From assembly GCA_016743235.1 (NCBI GenBank), contig VRZD01000024.1, positions 38,396-102,395 on the forward strand: 64,000 bases of DNA, read 5' to 3'. Below the pieces are notes generated by a model that was given only the letters and a program-made list of their open reading frames with translations, did not search any database and had not been told where the DNA came from. Shown here one piece after another: positions 25,780 through 34,100 of the stretch. This stretch comes from Pantanalinema sp. GBBB05. Lineage in GTDB: Bacteria; Cyanobacteriota; Cyanobacteriia; Leptolyngbyales; Leptolyngbyaceae. The position numbers were made by a program, and so were the translations under genes. The first letter of the stretch is position 1; each line of letters begins with the position of its first letter.

Positions 25780-26790
25780 CTAGCGATGGAGCTGATGAAT
25801 CAGCCAATCAAATCGGGTTGCCGCGATCGCGGTTCCTTCCAGGATGTCCAGATCGATCTCGTCTTCTACTTCAATATCATCCGACAGGAAATTCATTGCC
25901 TCGGTTGCCAGATTTACACCACCTCCCCGTACCAGCAAATCCTGACAGCGGGTGGATAGAATTTGGGCGATCGCCCGGTAAAAACGGCTGGCAAATCCTC
26001 GATCGTCCTGCATCTTGACTGCTAGAAGCGGCTGCGGTATGGCTAATATCCAAGCGTTCTCTAGGGTTCTAACGGTTGCAGAGGCATTGCCGCCATCGAC
26101 AAAGGACATTTCACCCAGAATGTCGCCTTTGACCCGCTTCGCTACCTCAATCTCTTTTTCGCCTGTGGAGATGTAAACTCCGAGCGTTCCATCTAGCAGC
26201 AAATATACGGCAGGGACAGACTGCCCCTGCTGAATTAATGCGCTTTCTGGTGCAGCCTTTTTAGCAGTGCCGTTGGCAATCATCCAGGCAACATCGCTAT
26301 CATTCAGCGTGGCAAACACCATCAACACTTTTCGCAGCGGCTCTCCCTCTTTGATTTGGCGTTTTGCCATTAGGTTCGAGAGGTGGCGCAGTCTTTGGGA
26401 CAGCTTCACTGCCATGAAGTGGTAGAACGCTCCTGCAAAATCCTGATCCTGCGTCAGGCGCTGTATAATCTGCTGGCGCGGGATCAGCAGAACTTCCGAC
26501 GGTGTAGTTGCCTGAATCGTCATGGCAGCAGGACGCTGATCGAGTAGTGCCGCTTCGCCAAACAAATCACCTGCTTTCAGTGTGGTCAGAACCTCGGACT
26601 GCCCGTTCGCTGGCAGGATTTCTGCATATTCTCCGTCCAGACAAAGATAGATTGAATCCAGGGGTTGTCCCGCTGCAATCATCGATGCTCCAGTTGCATA
26701 TTGCCTGGAATGACCGATCGACATGAGCTTTTCGATGTCGGAGTCTCGAAGAACATTAACCTGAGCCAGAAGCGAATGAACTGATTTCAC
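25780..26790 (-). CDS. Tandem cyclic-nucleotide-binding-domain protein, NHLM-associated
   Basis: Cytoplasmic protein of 336 residues with two cNMP-binding-like domains: about 10-130 (AGDLFGEAALLDQRPAAMTIQA) and about 145-260 (KGDILGEMSFVDGGNASATVRT). The first keeps a Gly-Glu plus Arg-Pro-Ala-Ala phosphate-binding cassette. The second lacks the ligand-contacting Arg and may not bind. The C-terminal 75 residues are acidic, with no DNA-binding helix-turn-helix, so it is not a CRP-type regulator. Genes of this kind open many NHLM export operons; their role is unproven and may be gating or targeting of the exporter. A cyclase that could supply cAMP is encoded at 11750-13261. Confidence 0.85.
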   Translation of the reverse strand: MKSVHSLLAQVNVLRDSDIEKLMSIGHSRQYATGASMIAAGQPLDSIYLCLDGEYAEILPANGQSEVLTTLKAGDLFGEAALLDQRPAAMTIQATTPSEVLLIPRQQIIQRLTQDQDFAGAFYHFMAVKLSQRLRHLSNLMAKRQIKEGEPLRKVLMVFATLNDSDVAWMIANGTAKKAAPESALIQQGQSVPAVYLLLDGTLGVYISTGEKEIEVAKRVKGDILGEMSFVDGGNASATVRTLENAWILAIPQPLLAVKMQDDRGFASRFYRAIAQILSTRCQDLLVRGGGVNLATEAMNFLSDDIEVEDEIDLDILEGTAIAATRFDWLIHQLHR

Positions 26791-27097
26791 GATGATTTAC
26801 CTGGTGAATACAAGGAATAGACGCAAAGAAATATGAATTAAGACAAAACGTGAGGCGATTGCACAAAAGGATGTAACGCTACTGAATTTTTGATGCGGGT
26901 CTGAGAAACCAATGATCGCAGACGGCTCTGAAGCGTTATTAGACTTCAGTTTGGGTTACTGCGTATTGATATGAGTAGTCTGCCCAAAATAAAGGGGGTG
27001 AGAACAGCGATCAGATATGAGTTTCTGACGAATCCGAATCGAGATCGGAATACCTATCTACAAACCTGGTTACCTAGAAGGGGGATTGGCGAAGCGG

Positions 27098-27141
27098 AAC
27101 GGTTGTGTCGCAAAAACGGTCAATGGTAGGGTAGGTAAACC
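27098..27141 (-). promoter_or_regulatory. Shared upstream element, copy B (transporter side)
   Basis: A 44-base segment about 310 bases upstream of the cNMP gene, aligning with 18924-18965: AACGGTTGTG, GCAAAAA and TAGGGTAGGTAAACC. It includes the small inverted repeat TAGG-TAAA-CCTA. The surrounding stretch 26791-27183 has no ORF that I recognise and is probably a long leader or promoter region. Confidence 0.6.
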
Positions 27142-27183
27142 TAGCTCTGCTGACTTATCCTCTGAATATTTACTGCTTCTCTG

Positions 27184-27470
27184 TTTAAGTGGCGGCATTT
27201 CCTGCCCGGGATCATCCTGCTAAATGTCCAGTGGTACGAGCCTTTGGGGTCGCCAGTTCCCTACGGCGGGAAACCCACTTGCAAAACTGGACTCACTGCC
27301 ATGCCTTGAGCTACCGGGATTTAGAGGAGATGATGCAGGAACGAGGGGAAGCAGGGCATGACTCGATCATCAATCGCTGGTTTTTGAAGTCTGCTCCAGA
27401 ACTCGACAAACGCATTCGATCACACTTGAGCCCAACAAACGATTCTTGGAGAGTGGACAAAACTTCGCGT
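27184..27470 (+). pseudogene. IS6-family transposase fragment, interrupted
   Basis: The frame from 27184 reads FKWRHFLPGIILLNVQWY, which is the N-terminus of an IS6/IS240-type transposase. It is cut by an unrelated insert at about 27238-27304. The transposase then resumes with LSYRDLEEMMQERGEAGHDS, INRWFLKSAPELDKRIRSHL and SPTNDSWRVDKT. The sequence loses similarity at about 27470, just where the first catalytic Asp region (WRVDET) occurs. The rest of the DDE domain is missing, so the element is dead. Confidence 0.85.
27238..27304. repeat. Small insertion inside the IS6 remnant, with inverted repeat
   Basis: About 67 bases that have no counterpart in IS6-type transposases split the coding frame between VQWY and LSYRDL. 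The insert contains the inverted repeat TTCCC-TACGGC-GGGAA. It resembles short dispersed sequences that I recall from cyanobacterial genomes, but I cannot verify copy number from one window. Confidence 0.45.
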
Positions 27471-27819
27471 CACTCCGCTTGCTGGGGTCATCAGGAAGCT
27501 GTTCCTGAACGGCTAACGCTTTGACTGCTTGTTAAACCAGGGGAGTCGGGGCATCGCTCGTTGAGTGCAGTAGCTTAACTTAATTACTCTGTGATGACAT
27601 AACAAGGTTAGAGATAACCTCAACGGCTACCGCTATAAGGCGGGACAAAGACAGGGGGAGTCAGCAGGATCCCCTTAGCTGAAGAAACACCCTTGCGACC
27701 AGCGCGAGGGCGAGCATCGTTTCCTCATCACCTGCCTAAGTCAGTACAGTGGGAGACTGTCAGTCCTGAGCCGATCGGGCTGCGGCAGTTTCTGTTTCAG
27801 GTGGAGAGTACACCAAAAG
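27471..27819. other. Intergenic stretch, degenerate
   Basis: No convincing gene. The base composition and the flanking transposase remnant suggest leftover mobile-element DNA, but no frame gives a protein family that I recognise. An apparent plus-strand ORF running from 27693 into the sulfurtransferase gene is antisense to it over its last part and looks spurious. Confidence 0.4.
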
Positions 27820-28653
27820 TTATTTCTCAATTAACGCATCCGGCAAACGGCTCCACTCATTCCATGAACCATCATAGTTGCGAACGTTGGGATAGCCCAG
27901 CACATACTTTAAAACAAACCAAATGTAAGCCGATCGCCCACCAATCGCACAGTAGGGAAAAACTTCTTTATCTGATGTCATCCCTTTGCTAGTCAAAAGT
28001 TCCTGCAACTCACCGATAGATTTGAACGTTCCATCTTCATTGAGTGTGAGGGTATGTTCCAGGTGAATCGCTCCGGGAATATGTCCCGCTTGTTCTGTGC
28101 CTTCAGGTGGTTTCATCAAAAAGTATTCACCCTGATATTCCTGCAATGTACGGACATCTAAAATAACCTGATCAGGGCGATCGATCGCAGTTCGCACTTC
28201 ATCCGCCAATACTCGCAAATTTGTGTCCAAAGGTCTTGCTTGATATTCCACGGGTGCAAAAGTTGAGAACTCTGTGGTGACAGGACGACCTTCTGCCAAC
28301 CATTTTTGATGTCCTCCATCTAGGACTCGCACATCAGTATGCCCAAATAGTTTTAGCAACCAAAATATCCAGGCTCCGGTTCCAGGATAGCTGCCATAGG
28401 CAACTACGGTCATTTCGTTAGTGATGCTCGATCGCGACAGCAACTGTTCAATGTGATTGATATCCAGGTTTTGGCGTAAGTCTGGCAGAACCAGATCCGT
28501 CATAATATTCCAGAAAACCGCACCTGGAATATGAGCTTCTTTGTAATGGTCTGGAGCCATTTCAACTTCGACAATTCTCACATTGGGATTGTGGAGATGA
28601 TCACTCAGCCATTGCGTGTCTACAACAACGTTTGAATTAGTTTTGAAATGCAT
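27820..28653 (-). CDS. Two-domain rhodanese sulfurtransferase
   Basis: Protein of 277 residues of the thiosulfate/3-mercaptopyruvate sulfurtransferase family. The N-terminal rhodanese domain (about 8-125; VVDTQWLSDHLHNPNVRIVEV, HIPGAVFWN, VLDGGHQKWLAEGRPV) is structural and lacks the catalytic Cys. The C-terminal domain carries Cys 235 in the active-site loop PYCAIGGRSA, and the family motif NYDGSWNEW is near the end. The CAIGGRS loop favours neither thiosulfate nor mercaptopyruvate with certainty. The enzyme is cytoplasmic and transfers sulfane sulfur to an acceptor such as cyanide or a thiol. It is divergently oriented to the LuxR-type gene at 28876, so the regulator may control it. Confidence 0.9.
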   Translation of the reverse strand: MHFKTNSNVVVDTQWLSDHLHNPNVRIVEVEMAPDHYKEAHIPGAVFWNIMTDLVLPDLRQNLDINHIEQLLSRSSITNEMTVVAYGSYPGTGAWIFWLLKLFGHTDVRVLDGGHQKWLAEGRPVTTEFSTFAPVEYQARPLDTNLRVLADEVRTAIDRPDQVILDVRTLQEYQGEYFLMKPPEGTEQAGHIPGAIHLEHTLTLNEDGTFKSIGELQELLTSKGMTSDKEVFPYCAIGGRSAYIWFVLKYVLGYPNVRNYDGSWNEWSRLPDALIEK

Positions 28654-28875
28654 GAATCTCTCCTAAATCGTTGTGTTGTTATCTTCTTTAGGAAACGCAA
28701 GGTGCCCTACCCGATAAGTGAATCAATAGAAGTAGCCATAGATTTGTTTACTCATTGAGAATGAACCCAGTGGTTTGTCACAACCATGAAATTAAATTAA
28801 ACTGGCAATCAACGGTGGACTAGACCTCGATCGAGTACACTTTGCTGTATTGGCTCCCTGACAAGCTGGATAGAC

Positions 28876-29616
28876 ATGATAGAAACTCCTTTGCAGCCGT
28901 TGTTTCAAGCGATCGCGCAAACTCACGATGAAGCTGAGCTAAGAGGAGCGATGATGACAAAACTGGGTGAGTACTTTGCCGCTACCCGTTGGGGGTTAAG
29001 TTTTTTAGACCAGCTTCCGACGATCGATGAAAATTCACCATTAATGCTGAAATTGGCATTATCACTCGATTACAACCCTATGTTGCGTTATCTAGTGCAA
29101 CGCCATGCGGCGGTTCATGAGGAGATGATTTTGCCGCGTGGCGTATGGCAATCGATTTGTCCTCGCGCCGATCATGGTCATGTCATGGCAGGTCCCGTTG
29201 TCAATCAAGGACAGTTAGTCGGCGGAATTGCGTTTACCCGCCATCGCGAGGCTCCTGCCTTTGATGCCAACGATGTCGCAGATTTGAGTGCCCTATGTCT
29301 TCATCTCTCAACCCGGTTGGCAGAATTGCGTTCAAAACCTGTTGTTTCTGAACTGACTGACAGTGAGCCACCCGCTGCTGTGAAGAACCGCTTGACTCCA
29401 CGAGAAATGCAAATTGCTGAATTAGTGGCTCAAGGACTGACCAATGCTCAAATTGGTGCAGCCCTATGGATTACTGAACATACTGTAAAACAGGCGTTGA
29501 AGCGGATGTTTCGCAAACTAGACATTTCATCCCGTGCGGAACTAGTAGCACGAATTGCAAAATTCAATAATAAAGAACTGAATGCACTGAAAACCTGTGT
29601 AGGGGTGAAAAAATAA
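28876..29616 (+). CDS. LuxR/NarL-type transcriptional regulator
   Basis: DNA-binding protein of 246 residues. The C-terminal helix-turn-helix (about 172-235) is a textbook LuxR type: RLTPREMQIAELVAQGLTNAQIGAALWITEHTVKQALKRMFRKLDISSRAELV. The N-terminal 150 residues look like a GAF-type sensor domain, with no receiver Asp, so control is probably by a small ligand. The start is ATG 28876. It is divergent from the sulfurtransferase gene with 222 bases between them, a usual arrangement for a regulator and its target. Signal and targets are unknown. Confidence 0.88.
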   Translation: MIETPLQPLFQAIAQTHDEAELRGAMMTKLGEYFAATRWGLSFLDQLPTIDENSPLMLKLALSLDYNPMLRYLVQRHAAVHEEMILPRGVWQSICPRADHGHVMAGPVVNQGQLVGGIAFTRHREAPAFDANDVADLSALCLHLSTRLAELRSKPVVSELTDSEPPAAVKNRLTPREMQIAELVAQGLTNAQIGAALWITEHTVKQALKRMFRKLDISSRAELVARIAKFNNKELNALKTCVGVKK

Positions 29617-29818
29617 AATTTGGCTCTGAACAATCGTAGACTGCTTGCAAGCGGGCATTCTAGGTTAGGTGTGAGGGGATCAACCTTTGAACCGTTGTAG
29701 GCAATTTGTACCACAAACAGAAGCGGGGCGTTAAGTGGCTTGAGGGCAGGGGTCAAGGTATCCATGATTCTGGATTTCCCTGGCTACAATGATAAAGCCC
29801 GCACTTTTATGTCTCAAT

Positions 29819-30550
29819 ATGAAATTAAATCAATTGATCGCTATCCTAAATGGAGTTAAACAAGCATCAGCCAAGGCAGCGGCGGAAGCGTATCAGCTTT
29901 GTCAAAAGCCAGCACTATTTCAAGGGTTAAGTCGCACCTATCAGCCTCGGGAAGAGGACGGTTATGTGTATCCTGCTGAATCACAAAAGGTGACACTCAA
30001 AGCCCGAGAGGTGATTGATCAATTTGTGACTGCCCGAACGGAGTATTTTGATCTGACGGCAACCCAAGATTTTGCCAATACTCAAGCCAAAGCCTCGATC
30101 GTGGTGGATGGTCGAACGATTCTGGCAGATGTGCCTGTGCCATACCTGTTGTTTCTGGAAAAGCAATTACAGGATATTAAAAACTTTGTGGGTTCGATTC
30201 CTGTATTGCCGATCGATAAGGAATGGTCTTACGACAGCAATCGGGATTGCTATGTGACAGAGCCGAAGCAGACGACCAAAACCAAAAAGATTACAAAGCC
30301 CGTTGTACTTTACGAAGCCACCAAAGAACACCCGGCTCAAGTCAAAGAAGCGTCTGAAGATGTGATTGAGGGCACCTGGAGTCTGATTGAGTTCTCCGGA
30401 GCATTGCCTGCCTCCCGGATTAATGAACTGAAATTACGCGTAGACAATCTCCTCAAGGCGGTGATTCAGGCAAGGGAGGAAGCCAATAGTATGGAAGTGA
30501 CGCAACAACGAGCGGCGATCGCCATTTTTGGTTACCTGTTTGCTGAATAA
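29819..30550 (+). CDS. Unrecognised conserved-looking protein upstream of tRNA-like RNAs
   Basis: Protein of about 243 residues starting MKLNQLIAILNGVKQASAKAA; an in-frame ATG at 29789 would add 10 residues. I do not recognise a named function. The sequence is soluble, with no signal peptide or TM segment, and has helical ends and a Lys/Thr-rich middle (KQTTKTKKITKPVVLYEATKEHP). The C-terminal helix (RINELKLRVDNLLKAVIQAREEANS) could be a coiled coil. Composition and clean codon use say it is a real gene. Its stop lies 24 bases before a hairpin and two permuted tRNA-like RNAs that end in a terminator, so protein and RNAs may be one transcription unit. A role in binding or processing those RNAs is possible but unproven. 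Confidence 0.7.
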   Translation: MKLNQLIAILNGVKQASAKAAAEAYQLCQKPALFQGLSRTYQPREEDGYVYPAESQKVTLKAREVIDQFVTARTEYFDLTATQDFANTQAKASIVVDGRTILADVPVPYLLFLEKQLQDIKNFVGSIPVLPIDKEWSYDSNRDCYVTEPKQTTKTKKITKPVVLYEATKEHPAQVKEASEDVIEGTWSLIEFSGALPASRINELKLRVDNLLKAVIQAREEANSMEVTQQRAAIAIFGYLFAE

Positions 30551-30573
30551 GTTGCTATTGTAGGAATGGAGCT

Positions 30574-30700
30574 ACCTACGTTGTAGGTGCAAGTTCAGAC
30601 TCAAACAACGGAGAGTTGAAGGTGCAAATCCTTCCCCTCGTTCTGGCGAGGGTGGGCAAATGTCAAGCCGCTCCCAGGTCAATTTCTTGTTTAGGCTTAA
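30574..30700 (+). ncRNA. tRNA-like RNA 1, circularly permuted (YrlA-like)
   Basis: It can fold into a tRNA-like body whose halves are in reverse order. First come an outer strand AAACAA (30603-30608) and the anticodon-stem strand GGAG (30610-30613). Next is a T-arm, GAAGG-TGCAAAT-CCTTC (30618-30634), then an acceptor-like stem closed by a loop, CCCTCG-TTCTGG-CGAGGG (30635-30652). A D-arm with 3-bp GGC/GCC stem follows (30655-30669), then CTCC (30671-30674) and TTGTTT (30687-30692). The last two pair back with GGAG and AAACAA. A separate hairpin ACCTAC-GTT-GTAGGT precedes it (30574-30588). No standard tRNA can be read here. The layout matches the tRNA-mimic module of bacterial Y RNAs, or a permuted tRNA gene. 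Confidence 0.6.
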
Positions 30701-30742
30701 GTTATGGCTCCAGACTGAATCTAAACTGCACTGACATCGACA

Positions 30743-30851
30743 TCTAGAAAACATGGCTTTTGGGACACGGGTTCAAATCCCGTTCCGGTCTCCAACTCTA
30801 GACCGGATAGTTTAGCGGAAAAACACCTCGGCATGAGATTGATTTTCTAGA
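30743..30851 (+). ncRNA. tRNA-like RNA 2, circularly permuted (YrlA-like)
   Basis: Second, stronger copy of the same layout. Outer strands TCTAGAAAA (30743-30751) and TTTTCTAGA (30843-30851) are perfect complements. Between them lie a T-arm with canonical loop, ACGGG-TTCAAAT-CCCGT (30767-30783), and an acceptor-like stem of seven perfect pairs, TCCGGTC (30784-30790) with GACCGGA (30801-30807), joined by TCCAACTCTA. A D-arm, GTTT-AGCGGAA-AAAC (30810-30824), follows. The T-arm/acceptor 3' strand thus comes before the acceptor 5' strand/D-arm. Bacterial Y RNAs of the YrlA type mimic tRNA in this way and work with the Ro60-like protein Rsr; no Rsr gene is in the window. The alternative is a permuted tRNA gene, in which case the TCCA after the acceptor would be the 3' end. 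Confidence 0.7.
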
Positions 30852-30901
30852 GACTGGAAATTACCCTGTGAAGTGCAATACCCTTGAAAGGTATATACCC
30901 C

Positions 30902-30930
30902 GCCCGGTGCTTAGGATACAAGCATCGGGC
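30902..30930 (+). terminator. Intrinsic terminator after the tRNA-like RNAs
   Basis: GCCCGGTGCTT pairs with AAGCATCGGGC (11 pairs, one G-U) around the loop AGGATAC, followed by TTTGAATTTG. It ends the transcript that carries the two tRNA-like RNAs. A smaller hairpin, ATACC-CTTGAAA-GGTAT, lies just before it. Bases 30931-31173 show nothing further. Confidence 0.75.
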
Positions 30931-31173
30931 TTTGAATTTGTTCAGACATAGCGCCTCCAGGCTTGGGCAATTTCTACTCTGCTACCTACAGCACACTTCT
31001 ATTAACCCTGCCTAGCATCACCTTTATCTAGCCTTGAACTTCGATTCACTCCAATAGAAGCATCTAGAACTATTCAACAGTACTGTCAGCATCAGTTTAT
31101 TCAGGTGTGCATGATAGACATTTAGTTGTTGAATAAATGCATGACGAGATGAAGTCCATTGATATTGACAATC

Positions 31174-34100
31174 TTAACGCTCCAAGCTGGGATGGAGCAT
31201 ATGGACGATCGCTTGAACTAATTGTTCTGGATCTACAGGCTTCGAGATATGCTGATGAAATCCAGCCGCTAAGGCTTGTTGCTGATTCATTTCGCCGGCA
31301 TAGGCTGTGAGTGCGATCGCGGGAATATTGCCACCCTGTTCAGGCGTCCATTTTCTAATTTGTCGAATTAGGGAATAACCATCCATGTCTGGCATACCGA
31401 TATCACATAGCAGTACATCAGGCAAAGATTGATTGAGCAGGGTCAATGCTCGCAGGGCTGAGGCGGCAGTCATGACCTGGGCACCTGCATTAGTCAAGCT
31501 GAAGGATGCCAATTCCCGCATGTCGGCATCGTCATCAACCACCAAAATTTGAATTCCTGTCAAGTCTGTCCCTGACTCTAAGGGTTGAGTTTGAGCAGAT
31601 TGCTTTTGCCCGTCACTGTTTAAGGGTAGCCGAATGGTAAAGGTTGCTCCTAAATTAAGTCCTTGGCTCTCTGCCCAAACGGTGCCGCCATGGAGTTCAG
31701 TCAGTTGACGAACGATCGCCAGTCCTAATCCTAACCCCCCGAATCGTCGGGTTGTTGTTCCATCCTCTTGACGGAAATAATCAAACACATGGGGTAAAAA
31801 CTCTGGGCTGATCCCTTTACCCGTATCGGTTACCGTAATGCGAGCATAGCTTGTTGGGGATGGTGGAGAGGTCAATACAACTTCCCTATCTCCCTTACCT
31901 TCCCCATCTCCTCTGTCTTTCTTATCCTCTTGTTCTAGCTGTATCTCTACCTGCCCCCCTATGGGTGTAAATTTTACGGCATTGGAAAGCAAATTCCACA
32001 TCACCTGCTGCAGGCGATTCGCATCACCCAAAATCCTGCCAGAAATCGGATTTAGTACAGTTTGAATTTGAATGTGCTTTGCTTCAGCGGCCAGGTGTAC
32101 TGTTTCTAAAGCCGCATTAATTGTGGCTGTTAAATCCACAGGGGCAATATTTAAAGTCATTTTCCCCTGCAAAATTCGGGAGACATCCAAGAGGTCTTCA
32201 ATTAGTTGGGCCTGTAATTTGGCATTACGTTCAATGGTTTCTAACGCCTGGTCAGTTTTGGTCGCATCAAGTTGCTTCTTCCGTAGCAGCTTTGTCCAGC
32301 CGAGAATCGGATTGAGGGGCGATCGCAGTTCATGGGATAGCACCGCTAAAAACTCATCTTTAATCCGGTTAGCGGCTTCTGCCGCACTGCGTGCCGCTTC
32401 GCTAGCCGCACGATCCTGTTGTGCAGTCTGATAGAGTTGAGCATTTTCGATCGCCAGCGACGCCCGATGAGCTAATTCTTCGGCTAATCGCAAATCTGCT
32501 GAGGTATATTGTCGTCCAGATTCAGCCGAGATAAAGGAGATCACGCCGATAGTTCGAGCCTGAGTTTGCAACGGTACGCACATAAAAGAACTAAAGCCAA
32601 CTTGACGCAGAATCTCTAAATGTTCAGGATCCTGGGCTGCCTGTACTAGAAGTTCATCGGGAATCTCTGGGACGAAATTGGGTTGTCCAGTTCGGAGAGT
32701 GAACGCCGCTCCATAAGCCGCATTGCGGTTTAACGGGTACTTTTCTCGAAGCTGATAGGCCCATTCCAATTTGGCAGGATCGATGTGAGCGATCGCAATC
32801 TGGTCAATGCCGTCATCCTCCTCAACAACGTGAACTGTACACCAATCGGCTAATTCCGGTACAGTTAGCTGGGCGACTCGCTCGAGGGTTGTTTGATAGT
32901 CCAGGGAGGAGGCTAATACGGCACTGGCTTCTGAAAGAAATTGTTGGGCACGCTCTAATTTGACCCGCTCTGTGACATCGACAACATAGGCTAATAGACC
33001 TTCTACCTGATGATTTGAGTCAACCGTAGGGAGATAGTAAACGTTGTAATACCCAGGACGACGATCGTGATGTCCGGGGGCGTTAATGGGAAAGTTAGGT
33101 GAACTCCAAGGCTCTCCTGTGGTGTAAATCTGACGAATCAGTTCGACAATTTCGGGATCAACTTGACTAAATAGCTCTGAAACTGACTTACCTAAGTGAT
33201 ATTCCTGTGGTAATCCATTGATTTCAGCCAGGGCTTCGTTGATGGCAATAAATCGCTGCTCCGCATCTAATAACGCCAGTCCGATCGGGGAAGTGTCAAC
33301 AATGGTTGCCAATTGCTGTTGTGCCGCTTCAGCCTGCGATCGGGCAATGCGTTCTCGCTCTAGCAATTGTTCCCGCTCTTGCTCTGCTTGTTTGCGTTCC
33401 GTAATGTCAATCAGTACACCAATCATCCGCGTTGCCTGTTGGGCAGCATTATAGACGAATCGACCTCTGGCTTCTGTCCAATGCAGAGAGCTATCCGGCC
33501 AAAGCGTTCGATACTCATGGTGAAACTCTGTATGCTCCAGCATCGCTTGTTGAATGGCAGCTTCTGTTGCCGCTAAATCATCTGGATAAACACTCTTGAT
33601 CCAGAGGTCATAGCTGGGGGGGTGTTCGCTGGCTTGTAGCCCCATAATGGCAAATTGACCATCAGACCAGGTAATAGTCTCCATCGGCATATTCCAGTCC
33701 CAGGTGCCCATGCGGCCAACCTTAAGCGCCAATTGCAGATGAGCCTCGCTTTCCCGTAATTCTGCCTCTGCTCGCGATCGCTCCACCGCTAGCCAGGTTT
33801 TTGTGGCAATTCGCTCCATCAATTTCATATCGTCCTCAGTCCACTGGCGAGGAGCAACATGATGCAACACAAACAATCCGACAAATCGTCCTTCTTTGAC
33901 GAGCGGCACACAGAGCAGAGATTTTGTTTGAATCGCGTGAAACGCTGCTGCACCTGACCCAGCCGTGCGAGGATCGACATCAACATCTTTAACCACAATG
34001 GTTTTGCCCTGCTTTAACTCTGCAATCAGGGCGGAACCGAAGGCATCTAGCTGATGACTGCCCGCTACACTACTCACCCCATTGCAGTAATCGCGATCGA

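Noticed and set aside
27693..27992. Plus-strand ORF overlapping the sulfurtransferase
   Set aside because: Its last 170 bases are antisense to a well-supported gene and no family is recognised.
28700..28730. Third copy of the shared RiPP element near the sulfurtransferase (GCCCTACCC)
   Set aside because: Only the short core resembles it; the GCAAAAA and flanking parts are missing.
30761..30794. Standard tRNA 3' end (T-arm, acceptor strand and CCA)
   Set aside because: The matching acceptor 5' strand and D-arm lie downstream, not upstream, so a normal tRNA cannot be folded; called as permuted tRNA-like RNA instead.
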